Source: Eleginops maclovinus (Eukaryota > Chordata > Actinopteri > Perciformes > Eleginopidae). From it: a stretch of DNA of 64,000 nucleotides. How positions within the stretch are numbered: the first letter of the stretch is position 1; every line of letters starts with the position of its first letter. This document shows, piece by piece, positions 41,059 to 55,260 of the stretch. The notes under the pieces were generated by a model. That model did no database searches and was not told the origin of the DNA. It saw only the letters and a program-made list of their open reading frames with translations. The stretch covers positions 2,438,329-2,502,328 of the forward strand of contig NC_086358.1 in the NCBI RefSeq assembly GCF_036324505.1. The letters are read 5' to 3'. The position numbers and the translations under genes are program-made.

Positions 41059-41412
41059 CACAAATGGTAATTAAGTGGTGCTTTAACATTTTAATACAAC
41101 AAACAGAAACGAGCTAGAGAACATTGTGCAACATTTAGCAAACAGAAAGCCAGATATCTGTCTCAAAGGTTTGTTAAAACCAATAAAATAAGCTGTAAAG
41201 GAAAGCAAATATCAAACCTAAATTCATTGCACGATCCAATTGATGATCTTCAACATGTGTATAAGGTTTGACCACACAAATGGTAATTAAGTGGTGCATT
41301 TTCATTTTAATATAACAAACAGTAACGAGCTAGAGAGCATTGTGCAACATTGAGCAAATAGAAAGCCAGATTTCCAGCCTAATAAAAAAGAAGCTAAAGG
41401 AAAGTAAATATC
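41059..41412 (+). repeat. Direct duplication, period 216 bp
   Basis: Copy 1 (41059-41215) and copy 2 (41275-41412) share cacaaatggtaattaagtgg, then ttttaata.aacaaacag, cgagctagag, cattgtgcaacatt, agcaaa.agaaagccagat, and taaaggaaag.aaatatc. Copy 2 lacks about 20 bases in its second half. A spacer of about 60 bases lies between. Confidence 0.8.
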
Positions 41413-43002
41413 CTTGAAGGTGAGGACATATCAGTGCTGTGTTGACTCGGTCATGCAGCCCTAAGATGAAAAACAAATAGAAAAAAGCCATTTCAGGTTC
41501 AATTATCATCTCAAAGTAAATGTTTTCATGTGATACAAACAAGCCTCATTGCTTTAACAAAAAGCAGTTATCAAATCCAGCCATTATCAACACCACATAA
41601 TGCCGAGTAAGCATTTTAAATGAGCTCTTCACATTCACCAATGCTCAGAAACGTCACTGTGACTGGATTCTCGATTCAAGATGATATTTCGGTTTCTTCC
41701 TCTGACCCCTCTGGATGTTAAAGCTAGTGTTCGATGCTCAGATTTGACAAAAAGTGCTAAACTTCCAACCGAGCCGGGCCTGCAGCGGAGAGTAATGAGA
41801 ACCAGAAGCTCTGCAGAGACGTTTCCACTGAGCGGCACATCGCTCCGCTCCTCTCAGATGTGACCTGCACTATCCAAAACTCCACTGTAACAACATTTGC
41901 AAATGACTCATCTGTTCTTATTGCATTTGTTGAGTCACTCCTCGTGTTCGCCATACGCTCCTGTGTCACGTTCTGCAAGAAGCGCTCAAAGTATCTCCCA
42001 GAGTCTGGGAGTTCATTGACCGTGAAAACAGTGTCACAATTTGGAGACACACAGCCATTAGTATGCCAACAAAAGTCATTAAAGCCAAGTAAGATACAGG
42101 AGATTAGAGACATGCAGTTATGGTCTTACTCTGGGGCTTAAAGCGGGTCTTTTAACTGGAAACACAGGAGCTTTGTTTCACACTATAGGCACTCATTAAC
42201 TGTGTATAAAAAGGGATTAGTTCCAATACTGTGAAAAGGTAGATGGGTTCTGGATAGCTGGAGGAACAAGTGCCGCCACTGTGTGTTCGCTGCAGATCTG
42301 GCAGCTCAATGCATCGGCCTACAGTCTGATAAAGATCTGCGTTCCACTGCAGTCTGCTTATAGAGATCTCAGACCTGGCTTCTGCTTCCTAACTCTGACA
42401 TTTACTGACATGAGGTTTTGGATCCTCCTTGCTCACACAGGGGTAGGAAACTCCCTGTATCCTCCCTCTATCCTCCCTCTGATGATATTATAACCAGTCC
42501 ATGCTCCTCTAAAGATCTCTGGCTCGGTGTATCTGCAAGGCTTTGGTCTTCTATCTGGTCTCGGTGATGGTTCTGGAAGTGAATCTGGTGCCCAAGGTGA
42601 CCCCCATCTGCTCTGCACTCATGCAATGGCAGACGTTGTAAATGAGCCTCTTGATGAACTTCTTCAGCTTCTGTCCTGCAGAATTAAATAATGTATTGGT
42701 CCCACAGAGGGGAGATTAACATGGTTTAACACTGTTAAATAAAAAGGCATCCAGAATAAAATTTTGCAAAGAAGAAGCAGCCAGTCATACAAAAATAAAA
42801 TAGTACATATTGTACGTACTTGTTGTAACAGTTATGAATAACCAGTTACAAAAAAGTCTACCTATATTCTGCCTACATTTAATTAAAATGACTATTATTT
42901 ATTTTCTTTCTTATTGATTAAACCCTTGAGAGGAAATTTTAATCACAAACAAAGATCATCTTTAATAATTAAAAAAAGTTGTCAATGTGAAAATGTTCAG
43001 AT
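41413..43002. other. No gene seen
   Basis: Open frames at 41757-42113 (minus) and 41860-42141 (plus) overlap each other and show no recognisable domain. Confidence 0.5.
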
Positions 43003-43352
43003 TGTGTATTTATTATTATTTATAATACTTATTATTCATTATTGTTTGTAATAATTATTGTGTATTATTAGTAATGATATTTATAATTATGATTTATTAT
43101 TAATAATAGTTATTATTTATTATAATTATTATTTATTATTAGTAATGATATTTATAATTATTAATAATATTTACTATTTATTATAATTAATAATAGTTAT
43201 TATTAATTATAATTATTGTATATTATTATTATTACTAATATTTATTACTATGTATTTATTATTATTTATAATACTTATTATTCATTATTGTTTGTAATAA
43301 TTATTGTATATTATTATTATTACTAATATTTATTACTATGTATTTATTATCG
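43003..43352 (+). repeat. AT-rich TTATTA block with internal duplications
   Basis: Almost pure A/T. The passage from gtatttattattatttataa through ttgtttgtaataattattgt at 43006 recurs at 43252. The passage from attgtatattattattatta through tattactatgtatttattat recurs after about 90 bases. A ttattagtaatgatatttat passage recurs after about 72 bases. Confidence 0.9.
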
Positions 43353-43549
43353 TGGGATATTGTTTTTAAAACTAAAAACAGTTAATTGATTAATTAAAAC
43401 AACAATCAACAGAATAACACAAATAATGTGTTTCTGCAGCTCTGGTTAAAAATAGCACTGAATGAGATGAGCGAATAAAAGGTAAATAGAACGGAAAGAA
43501 AGGAGCGTGGTCAGAGGGTTGGAAACTGAGCGGTGATGAGGTGCTGACA

Positions 43550-43570
43550 GGTGTGTGTGTGTGTGTGTGT
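43550..43570 (+). repeat. (GT)10 microsatellite
   Basis: Pure GT run directly upstream of the acceptor of the candidate exon at 43583, so it would belong to the intron's 3' end. Confidence 0.95.
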
Positions 43571-43582
43571 CTTCCTCTGCAG

Positions 43583-43681
43583 CTCTCTTCATCCCTCCGT
43601 CCTCAGCACCTCAGCCTGACAGACGCTGCTCGGGGAAAAACAGGAAGCGATGACGCCCCGCCGAGCAGCGGCCCCGTGTAC
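43583..43681 (+). CDS. Candidate internal coding exon, unknown product
   Basis: A polypyrimidine stretch and acceptor cttcctctgcag precede the exon, and a consensus-like donor gtaagc follows at 43682. The interval is 99 bases, exactly 33 codons. Of the three plus frames only one is open, and it runs from the first to the last base. The peptide includes TDAARGKTGSDDAPPSSGPVY, hydrophilic and disordered-looking. The sequence is clearly more GC-rich than its AT-rich flanks. An alternative acceptor 24 bases downstream (ccgtcctcag) would give 25 codons in the same frame. I do not recognise the protein. A chance arrangement remains possible. Confidence 0.3.
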
Positions 43682-46600
43682 GTAAGCGTTCAAAAACTGT
43701 GTGATTTTTTTCATAAGTCCCGTGGAAGTCATTCAAAGAGCTTCTGTGACCCCACTCCGGCTTCATTACTCCCACTTCACCACTAAACATCCACACGAGA
43801 GGGTGTGCAGTTACTTATGGGGTGATAGTAAGATCTCAATGGGCTTTCACCCACAAGAAAAAACCCTCGATGGAACGGTCGCAAAACCGCTAATGGTTTC
43901 TAATGGTGTATGACATCAGAGCTGTCATGTTTCTTGTTATTTTTCACTTTTTCTGTTTGGTTACAGGCTTGTATTTCTTGCTCTGAGGGATGAATGTGTG
44001 GTGCTGTACGTAGACGCAGTTGCAGCTCTCAGCCTTTCTCTGTGTGCTGATAGATTGAGTAGGATGGAGAGGGTGTGACGTACGGAGTGATTTCGCTCAG
44101 TACCTGCGCTCTGGCTGGAGAAAGCAAAGAGACGGGAAAGTACACAGCTCTTTATAACACCAACTGATGGTCAATACCAACATAAACTGTGTAAAATGAG
44201 ACAATAACCAAACATGTCACATCTGTTTTCCTTTCTAATACGTCTCGGACTGAAATGAGGCGTCTCCCTGTCGAGTGCCAGTCCTGTTAGTGATTTGGCT
44301 TTCTTTTTTATTGTTGTGTCTTGTTATCCTCGGTGCAAAAGCTGCCAAACCTTTGACATCTGTCCCCAGAGGCTGACGTAAGACTTACTTGTTGTCATGG
44401 AAATGTTGACATATGTCTATGTGAGTGTTGGGCAACATTGGGCATGTCAGATCATCGGCTTAGAGTCTGATTTTGTGCAACATATCCATCCAAGTCACAA
44501 AATGTGCTGCTAACAATGATTAGAAAATATTCATGGCTTTAAAGGGATCAGTTCCACCTATGGTGGCCCTTTTAGGACATTTCAGATTCAACTTGGAGTG
44601 CGTCTGCAGTTACCTGGGAGTGAGTAAAACAAGCGTTAACTCACGGGTTAGTCAGATGGTTAAACAACACTTTCACTTTCCATCGTTCTTATTTTTCGTA
44701 CAACATGAGGAGTTTTTTCAAATAATGAACCCTAATTCAGTTTTTTCTGATTCAACACGTCGACGTGTTCACAGCAACACTTGAGCAGTTAGACAATGCT
44801 TCATATTACTGTGTTCGATAATCCCTGAAACTACAAAGGCCTTTAGAGAGCGATGACTTTCGCCCTGGGATCCGGATCCGCTCCAAAAATGTAACGGCTT
44901 CTTTTTTGACTCGTGCTACAGCTTCCCACCAAGTTCCACTCTCGTCATGCCAGGAGTTCTTTTTAGTAATTATGCTGACAAACAATCTGACACCAAATCA
45001 TGATTTATGTATGAGGTGGAGTGCAGTATTTGTGCAGAGGTTATTAAGTTAAGCACACAAATTAATAAAAAGCCAAGATTGACTTTTGTCTTGAAGCTGG
45101 AAACGAACAGCAGGATTCCCGAGAAAATGATTGACAGTGCAGTTTATCAATGGTGTTTTTATAATCAATTAATCCATGTCATATAATGTTAAGAAGTCCT
45201 GGCTCTTAGACTACCATCTGAGTCCCAGATAATATCATTAAATAGCTCATCAGCCACTGTAGTTTCCCTCATTTCATTTAGTTCTGATCTGATCTCCAAG
45301 TTTAAGTAAGTGTTGGCTATCATACGTCAACATCCATCTCCTCATACCCATAAAACGCTCAGATTTGGGGTTTGGTTCCTGTCGTTAGTTAAGATTACTT
45401 TTGTTATTGACCTCAGGAGTGAAACCCTCATTTGCTTTCCTCCCTTATATTTGTGTGGACGCCCAATCACATGGCATCATTCTCACCTTGCCAAATGAAA
45501 TATACTAATGCAGTAAATGCTCCAGAAAAAAGTACTCCGAACACACTTAGCTCTAATAGGCATGTGGCTTTCCCATATGGCACTTTCACCAAACCAGACA
45601 CCTCTGTTCTACCAAGCTAAACTGTAAGCATGTTCAAGTCCCTAAGACAGGGACGTAATAAGTGGCTAATGTAATGATATAACAGACCTTGAAATAATGG
45701 GATAAATATGGTTCAAAAAAGAGGTTTGGATGAGTTTTTGTGGGGAAAAAAGTGCCAAAATGTTGCCAGTGATTTACAGTAAATGACAGTGCATGGGAAT
45801 AAAAGATGCAGACATGTTACATAACTTCTGGTAAGTGTTGTACTGCAGCCAGTGAGGGGGATAAATGTTGTTGCGTGCCTGTGCACCACCAAATCATCCA
45901 TAATGGTGGACTGAGCTGCACCAGTGGGGATTAAAACCAAAGGAATTAATGTCTTTAATAACCCTTTGAACCGTGGCGGTTTTCGCTCGGAATTTACTCC
46001 CTTGATTAACATGCTTATGGGATTGACCGTACGTTGTCAGGTTTGTGTCATTTGGCTTGTGAGTGGTTTTAAAAAAGGACACTGTCTTTAAAAGAAGAGC
46101 TCAAATGGTCCCAAACTGAATTCAAACGCTTTAGATTTGTTTCCAGACAGTAATCCAAGCATAAAACCAGCGAGCAAAATTGACTCATTGCGTAAAACGG
46201 AGAAACAGAGCAAACATTTGGTCGTTCTGATTTCTTATTTCCATTCAGGATAAACAACTCCTGCCATGTTTTCAGTACTACAAACGGTACCCAAGTGTAA
46301 GGGAGTCAAATCTGTGTTTCTACAGACATTTGTTTTTCTTTCTTGAACCGGTACACTGACTTCTCTAAATGTTGACTTTTAAAAATGTCCGATAATTATT
46401 TTCAAAGTGATGAATTTTTCCTAAAAATTCTTGCCTTTTTTCAAATATCTAAATCTCCACTTTTAAAATGTCCCACTATTTTCTCATTATTCTAACTCCT
46501 TCATGTGGTCCTAAGCATCTTCTTTCTGTCTCCCAAGTGTTTCTCACTTTTTGATTTTCTTGACGTGAAGAAACACGGATTGAGTTTCTGAGCGATGTGT

Positions 46601-48251
46601 TTTGGCCTGCATTGGTTTATATTTAGGCCAACCTGCACAAATAATAATGCTGCTTTACTGTAGTGGCTCCTAATTGCCTTCCAATGTACAGATAACCTAT
46701 CGAACATTACACATTAAAAATATATAAGAGAGGACTGTACAGTTATTAGGAGACATTTTCAAGACACTTATCTTCAATGCACATCAGAGATACATCTGTT
46801 ATTGGAAAAGTAACTCCAGTTTGTGGACTTACGCAACACCTTTACGCTTATTTCAAGGCTCTATGAATATGCTGATAGGTGTACAGAGATAAGGGGAAAC
46901 AGAAGAGAGTCTGGAGCAAATAAAGGACTATTTGAGAGGAGAGACCTGGACCCAACCCAGACCTCTATCTGAGTAAATTGTCAATTCAGGGGGTAATACA
47001 CACACGGCTGTCAAATCTGCACAGAAACTTGCTTCACTTTCTGCCTGAAAACATCTTTTTAGATGAAGATGTTCAATACTGGACAGAAAAAGCATCAATC
47101 AGGTGTCGAGTACTAAAGGGGGGTGACGCTGACAAAAGGAGCTCGTCCAGGACCGTAGCTTTGCTCCACCTACAGTTACTTAATCACCCAAGACCACACA
47201 TTTTTCATACTGTCGCCATCCATCACGTAGGACACACTCCATCACACTCAGCAACGCTTTCTCTGGTGTCTACAGAGATGCCTTCAACTTTTGGGCTGCC
47301 GTCCTCCGCACACCGAGGCATATCGACAGCATTTGGAAGAGGGGATGATCGATGAGCTTCTGCGTCATTCCCCAGAACCGTCACCGTGCCAAGCCCACCC
47401 GACATCCAAAGACAATGTGATGCATTGGTTATCGAGCCACATTTCTCCCCCGGACTAAAGGATCGGTGCCCAAGTTAGAGGGTGGTATGTTCTCCCCACC
47501 GGTCCAAATCCAGCCGTCTCCAGCCATCTCCAGCCATGAACTGTCAGCTGGTATCCCAACCAAAGCTGCACACAAACCAAAGCCTTGTGCATTTCATCCC
47601 AAAGCCAGATCAGTCTTATTTAGCCCTCTTTATCACCCCAGGAATCAGAGCATTACTCCCAAGTAAAGGTGGTCATTCTGCATTTTCAGAGGCAACATGT
47701 TTCTACCTCATGTCCAGGGAACCTTCGCTGTCTGGAGCTGGCACTGGGTGGACGTGGGGGTGGGGGTGGTGGTGAGGGGGCGAACTGGGGAGCTGCAGGA
47801 TGGGAGACATCCACACAAACACAAACCAGATGGAGAGGGATGGATGGGAAGAGAGGAGAGCCTGAGTCATCCCCTCTCTCTCTCTCTCCGTCAGTCTGAC
47901 TCTGTTGCTTCAGTGGATGGAGTCGGGGGTTTGCATGCACGCTGTATGTGGTATTATACAATCAGTGCTTTCAAATCCACTTGATTGCCAAAGACGCAGC
48001 CTTGTGCATAGCTGTGCAAGATCAGAAATGGGATTTTTGAAGCACTCAGCATATTCTCTTTGTTCTTTTTCTTCACCGTACAGAACCGTAAAGACTGCAT
48101 GCATTAAACCACGCAATACATGCTGCTATTATATGTTTCCTCTCCGTAACCAAGAACCTTTGCGTGGTTTTGGTTTATTTTTCTATACGTTTTAACCACG
48201 TATAACACAGAAACTAAAACAGAGTGTAGATTAGTTGTGTGGGCATTTGAG
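43682..48251. other. Unassigned noncoding sequence
   Basis: No supported exon. A G-rich stretch at 47746-47791 has four or more runs of three or more G and could form a quadruplex on the plus strand. The 125-codon frame at 46978-47355 is repeat-free but unrecognised. Confidence 0.45.
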
Positions 48252-48625
48252 CAGAGGTGGAATGTAATATTCTGCCTCTACTTAAGTTGAATTCTGAGGT
48301 CCTTGTGCTTCACTATGTTATATTACTTCATACATTACATTACATGTCACTTGTTAGACGCTTGACGTGAAGTGTCTCGCCCAGGGACACAACGGCATGC
48401 TTACTGCAGCGGGACTCGAACCTACGCTCCCCCTTCAGCGCACTATCCCACTGCGCCACAGCCTCCCTGCCAGCCTCATACTTCTACATTTGAAAAAGTC
48501 ATTCAAGTTGGCTGTAAGTTAACCGCCTGCACATTTAAAATAATGATCACATTAATGCATGTAGCCGTTCTGCATAGAGAGTCATTTCAGATGTTGAACT
48601 GCCGATCATTTGTACTTTAGAGGCA
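48252..48625 (+). mobile_element. hAT-like MITE remnant interrupted by a SINE piece
   Basis: The left end is cagaggtggaatgtaatatt. The family sequence appears to resume after the SINE-like piece with catacttctacattt, cctgcacattt and cacattaatgcat. The words ttcatac and ctcatac on the two sides of the inserted piece could be a diverged target duplication. Confidence 0.5.
48335..48478 (-). mobile_element. tRNA-derived SINE-like piece (copy C)
   Basis: On the minus strand a box A tggcgcagtggg (48447-48458) and a perfect box B ggttcgagtcc (48412-48422) form the head. The body that follows is ttgtgtccctgggcgagaca. Spacing between the boxes is 36 bases, shorter than in tRNA genes, so it is not a tRNA gene. 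Copy D at 51947-52065 shares head and body. Confidence 0.65.
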
Positions 48626-48628
48626 CTG

Positions 48629-48672
48629 AATACTAATATGACCCTGAAAATGAGCATGATATATCCTCTGAG
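48629..48672 (+). mobile_element. MITE right-end fragment (family of 59822-60346)
   Basis: tactaatatgaccctgaaaa then tgagcatgatatatcctct matches the form of the right end of that family (atgagc..., cctcttta). It lacks the last ttaaa. Confidence 0.45.
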
Positions 48673-50042
<1,370 letters not shown>

Positions 50043-50235
50043 TTTTCATGTTGATATTTGTATTTTGTTTCTCCATGCTTTAATGTTCAGAAAGCTCTTT
50101 ATGTTTCTCATCCTGCCTGTGCTGCAGCACCTCTTTTCACCCTCTGTCTGAAACCAGAGCCCAGTCTGCTCTGATTGGTTAGCTGGCCGGCTCTGTTGTG
50201 ATTGTGCAACCGCTTAGAGATGTCCCGCCCCTCAG
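50043..50235 (-). mobile_element. MITE copy, right part, inverted (family of 59822-60346)
   Basis: This is the reverse complement of 60133-60330 with few changes. Shared blocks, read on the plus strand here, are ctccatgctttaatgttcag, aaagctctttatg, cctgtgctgcagc, tcttttcaccctctgtctga, tctgattggttagctggccg and agatgtcccgccc. The near-identity over about 170 bases is the strongest repeat match in the window outside tandem arrays. Confidence 0.85.
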
Positions 50236-51946
50236 CCTGCACCCATCACGTGCAATGTATGTTGTCATTATGTTCTGTAAGTAAACAAAGGAATCTGGAG
50301 GATTTTAACCTCTGCAGACCATTAACATGCACACAAACCAACCCCAAAAAGCCTTAAAAAAAAGAATATTTTGCACAAGTTCAAAGCTATGCCCCCCACT
50401 ACCCCTGACAGAAATGATGACTCCAAATTAAGTTTGCCCTGAGCCCCTCCTGAGAGTGGGGTGGTGGCGATGAGGCCGGAGATAGGAGATGGAGATGGAT
50501 GTATAGAGTGGCTGACTAATGGAAAAGGATGCCTGGATGTATAGATTATGTCTGAAAGATGAGAAAAGGATTTAATGAAGGGGGGAATTGTTGGAAATGG
50601 AATCGTGCTCGAATCCGATTGGTCCCCACGGCCGCTGCGTAATGCCGATTGGTCTCCAAGAGCAAGTCTCACGTCCAAGTGTTGTACCGCGACCAACATA
50701 AAGAAAGGAGTATTCCCATTCCTAATTCCTCAAGAGCGACTCCTCTCTAAACTCAATCAGGCACTTTCCATTTTGATTCCGCGCTGAATGCCAGTTTGTA
50801 TGAATGGGAACGACTCGATGGAGGCCGTAACGAATTTTCACAGCTGGCACGACACGCCTCTCCGCTAATTGGCTAACTGTATTAAGGGATTGCGATGTGC
50901 TTATTCATTCGCAGGTACAGTCTCCGTCTCATTTGCCACCGCTGCTCTTTCCCTCCTGCTCCCTGGTTCACCCTGCTTCTTCCATTGTGTTCATTATCCA
51001 GGCTCTCTGCCGATGATACGGCCAAGGCAAAAAGCATAGTTGCTTCATTGGCTGAACTCCTGCAGCTCTTTGACTTGACGGTGCAGTTTGGTAGAGAGGC
51101 GTTTGAATTTGGACACCAAGTACATCGCTCTTTAAAAGCTTTCAAGATTTCAGTTTCAGCCTCAATTGTGGAGGAAGTATTCTGACCCGTAATTGTGTCA
51201 ATTTAACAGAACAACACCGAAAAACATTTACTTCGAATAAGACATTTAATTGATGCTTAAAGCCCCTAAAAACTTTGTTTCAAATCCCAAACAAGAACTA
51301 TCATATGATCTCCTTCCTCTTGACAACGTGGGAGTTGTTTGATTAGGAGGAAAAGCAATACTGCTCCCATTTTGCCACGAATAGTCGCTGTAGTAAAGAC
51401 TTATTTATGAAAACACACCTGGATATCCAGGTAAGGGATTAGGGGTAGGGTTAAATGATACTATCAATGGTTTGAATGAAGATAAACACTGTTTATAGTC
51501 ATCAGAATGTTGTTTAGGCCAACTGTTAAACAAAATAAATACAAATAAAAATGAAAAATACTTAAAAATATTCAAATAAAACGTAAATGTTAACTTTATT
51601 TATTTTAGATGCTTATTTTTAATAACCATACACTTTTATGGAAGTAAATGGTTTTAGACAGATTATTTTTGATTTTGCAGCTATTTTAAGTGAGCATTGA
51701 TTCAGCACGTTACTTTTGACGCTTTTATCCTTTTTTATCTAATGTTTTATTTTACTGTTACAATATTAATGCAGACAATTTATGAATCCGACAAACAAAC
51801 GATACGAGTAGAAGCGGGAGTGCAGAACGCATAGCTTATACAGAAAGTAGCCCTCCTGTCAGTCATAAAAAAGAAATTGAAAAGATAAATCAATAATTAA
51901 ATGAAATGAATTAAATCCAAAGCGATTAACACACATTCATTACTGT
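50236..51946. other. No gene seen
   Basis: Two ccgattgg words flank 50617-50655. Otherwise unassigned; AT-rich from 51480. Confidence 0.5.
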
Positions 51947-52065
51947 GGGCAACCCCCACTGGAGGAATTTAGGGGGAGTGTCTTACCCAGAGACACAATG
52001 ACATGCTGACTGCACTGGGGATGGAACCAGTGCACCAACCCACTGTGCCACAGCCTCCTTTTACT
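51947..52065 (-). mobile_element. tRNA-derived SINE-like piece (copy D)
   Basis: On the minus strand a box A-like tggcacagtggg and a degraded box B ggttccatccc are followed by tgtcattgtgtctctgggtaa. It is more eroded than copy C but collinear with it. Confidence 0.55.
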
Positions 52066-52158
52066 GGCTAGAAGACCGTTTACCTTCATTACAAATGTTA
52101 AAGGGCCTGGTGGAGCTCATTCGAAGTATGTATATACAGATTATAATTCCACCACTGT
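52066..52158 (+). mobile_element. hAT-like MITE remnant, right end
   Basis: Ends in attataattccaccactg, on the minus strand CAGTGGTGGAATTATAAT, the same terminus as at 14722. It directly follows SINE piece D, repeating the arrangement at 48252-48625. Confidence 0.5.
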
Positions 52159-52890
52159 TCTCCAGTACCTATCCTGGATAAAAGCATCTTCTCTGTGGGC
52201 GTATGTCTGGGAAACGCACACTACCTGTTCCTCTGATAGCCTCCAGACGCACCACTGGCCTGGTTTTTGTCAGCAGTTTTAAAGTGCTGACCCAGATTAA
52301 TTCTCCCATCCTGGGCGAGGGGTGAGATGTGCATGGTGGTCAGCGACTGTAAATCAACCCTGCTAAAGTTAATACTCTCCCGCTTCTTACTCGCTATGTT
52401 CTCCCTCCTTGCTTTCGCTCTAGTTTCCTCCTCTTATATAACAGGCAGATGTAATTTTAGAAACAACCAACAAGGGACCGAGAAGTACAATCCTGTGGTA
52501 TGTAGAGGCTTAACTTATTAAAACTGGATACAAATTGGACTTGCAACCAGCCCTCCCCCCGTCCGTCTCCCCCGTTTCTTTCTCCTCAGCCCTGAGAAAC
52601 TCTGTCCTGATGGAACTACAGCATGTTCCCTGCTCACGCTCCACTGTCTGATGGAGTGATCTGCCTCGTTACGTTATATTAGATTCGAGACGTTTGCTAG
52701 AGCAATTAGACCACGAGCGACGGTGGGAATACGGCTCTGTTTTTCTTTCTGCTCTCCTTTTCCAACATTTGGAAAGCATTTAGAAGATGTTCTGTTAGAT
52801 CTCCTTCTCGCAAACCTGGTGTGCAATCTCTGCGTTTCCCACCTCCATGTAAACATGCCTCCTATCAGTATCAGTGTGTTTGCATGGCCT
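52159..52890. other. No gene seen
   Basis: Unassigned sequence. No supported feature. Confidence 0.5.
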
Positions 52891-52915
52891 GTGTGTGTGT
52901 GTGTGTGTGTGTGTG
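52891..52915 (+). repeat. (GT)12 microsatellite
   Basis: Uninterrupted GT dinucleotides. Confidence 0.95.
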
Positions 52916-53229
52916 CACAGATAGCGTGGGTGTCAAGCGATAAGGCTAAGTGAATGATTCCCTGCAGCAAACAGAGAGAGCGAGAGACGGAGCAGAGGCC
53001 AGGCAACCTGCCATGGGAATCTGGATAATCCATTCTGCTCACTTTATTAACCTCATTATGGAGGAAACAGGGAGAAAGAGAGGAGCGGCGGAGGAATGGA
53101 GGGAAGGAGGGATAGAGGAGGTGGAGTGCGGGAGCAGATTTCTGCAGGAAAGAGTGGGTTCAGAGGGCAGCGAGAAACAGGAGCATGTCGTGAAGCTCTG
53201 GACTTCATATTGATCCTCCTTCATGCATT

Positions 53230-53290
53230 TAAGATAAGATAAACCTTTATTAATCCCCATTGTTTGCCAGCAATCTCACATTTCCCATGA
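53230..53290 (+). mobile_element. Retroposon-tail-like repeat fragment
   Basis: aagataagataaacctttat then taatccccattg resembles the widely dispersed agataagata...tttattgatcccc tail of fish retroposons. Only this short end is present. Confidence 0.4.
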
Positions 53291-55260
53291 CAACAGCGGG
53301 CGTATAGGGGTTAAATCTGCTTTTCTCTAACCAGCGCTCCAGCTGTTGTCCACCAGTTGTGCGTCAGTATTTTGGCAGCTCGACCCTGAAAAGGCAAGCA
53401 GCAGTTCCCGTGGTTAGACTTCTGTTGCGCTGCCGTTCTGATGCATTTAAAACAAGTCGGTAATCAAGTATTTACAAGTAGTAGAGCAGCGTATTGTGAA
53501 TAACAATAAATAAGTGGGCACAGTGGAAGGTTGCGTACGGTGGCTTACAGGTGCAAACGCATGACAACGACCCAAAACATTTCCATTAGGAGAAACACGC
53601 TGCGGCTTCAGAAGCAAATATAAAAACTCCAATGTGCCAAAAAACATGCAAAAGGAGAAAGAACTAGAATGAACGTAACGCTGCAAATAAAAGAGAACCC
53701 AGGGGGACACTAAAAAGTGACGCACACAGCTGGGGCCGGAGTGCTTGGCCCTAATATCTGAAGGAATCGTGATCTTAATTTATAAAGTAAGCCGACAAAT
53801 CTTACATTTGAGTTCGCTTTCCAACAACAGGGACAGTTGGCCGCTTGATATTTGCTTCTCTTGATGGAAATGTTGTGGGGGCCGTAGTCAAAACCAAGGA
53901 GAGCTGCTAAGGGGGGCTAAAAACAATGTTGTGTTCATTGTGTTGCAGAAACTGATAGAGAAAACAAACCCAGGTTTCAGTAAATATTGTTGTTTAACAG
54001 AAAACCTCTCAATGGTTTATAGTGGGTGTTGGCTTCATGCAATCCTCCGGAGAAAAAGCAGATGGAACCGGATTGGTGTTGAAAAGCTAGTAGAAGTACA
54101 CCAATGAGTTTATTTAATCTCACAAAAAAGGGAAAGCTTTCGAGCGTGTTGACACATGCTGATAAGGGAGCCAATAATTCCAGATCATTTGTTCAGATTT
54201 GACGTGCAATAGGAAAGAATGGTCCGCGCTTGAGGCCTTGCAAGTGGTTTGGAGTGACGTGAGCATTGTGTGAATGAAAGCATCCCCGATATTCAGTTGG
54301 ATAAGACACCTGCAGATGAACACAGAGGGCTCAGGCTAACAACAGCACCTTGGTCCGGCTCACATTTGCAACGTCACTGGCACATTCCTGGGAAACGGAG
54401 AGTGATTTGCCTTTAATCTCAAGTTTGAATCCCTCAATCCGAGCTGTATTTAATCCGAGCGGTATCCGATCAACCCACACTGCTCTTTAGTTGTGGTCTC
54501 GGTTTTCTGGGAAAGTTTCTGCAGAACAAAACAACCAAACAAAATGAACTTCCATCTCCCGTCCACACCAACCAGTGGGGTGATCCCAGCGGGCGACTGC
54601 GGTTGAATTGGCAGACCCCAAAGTGTGAATGTGAGTGTGAAGCCGAGCGTCCTTCACCCTCAATCTTTCATCAGTAAATAACAGTTGTAGTAAATGAAAT
54701 ACAGACAGATCGCCACAGATGTTGGACGCAGAAGAAAAAGAACAGACTTTCTGTGAGTAAATCATCATCAAGAAGTTCATTTCTTTGCAGCAGAAGCCGA
54801 CCGTAACGCCGGGCTGTGGAGATTATTGTTTTGGAATAAAGTTCCACATTTTCTGTCGCTCGCACACAGACGTCACCCCTCGTTTTGCTCCAGAAGAAAG
54901 CTCCATTCTACACTGTTTGTCTTGAGGTCGAAGCTTTAATTAATCTGCTTATCCTGTTTGTAGTCAACTATGGAAAATGCAGCTCACAAAAAGGAGTAGA
55001 AGAAGAAGAAGACGACAGCCAGGGAAATGTTCCAAATAAAAGCAGGCCATGTCTATAGTGTTAGAATTAAGGATGCGCACAAACAATTTAGTGGTTGTGG
55101 AAAAAGAAACGAGCTCAATTCAGATATCTCTTTCTGGTTTGCGAGACTTTTGAGGTCTGTTGCGTCGACTTCAGAGTGTGATGACAGAGAAACACACTCT
55201 TATGTGTCATTGCGTCACATACACAAACACTTTGTAACACTTTAACACACTAAAACTCAC

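Noticed and set aside
46978..47355. 125-codon plus-strand frame without simple repeats
   Set aside because: Length is within chance for 64 kb on six frames, and the peptide resembles nothing I know.
48412..48458. tRNA gene suggested by perfect box B and good box A
   Set aside because: Box spacing is too short, no acceptor stem can be paired, and a second diverged copy at 51947 shows it is a dispersed repeat.
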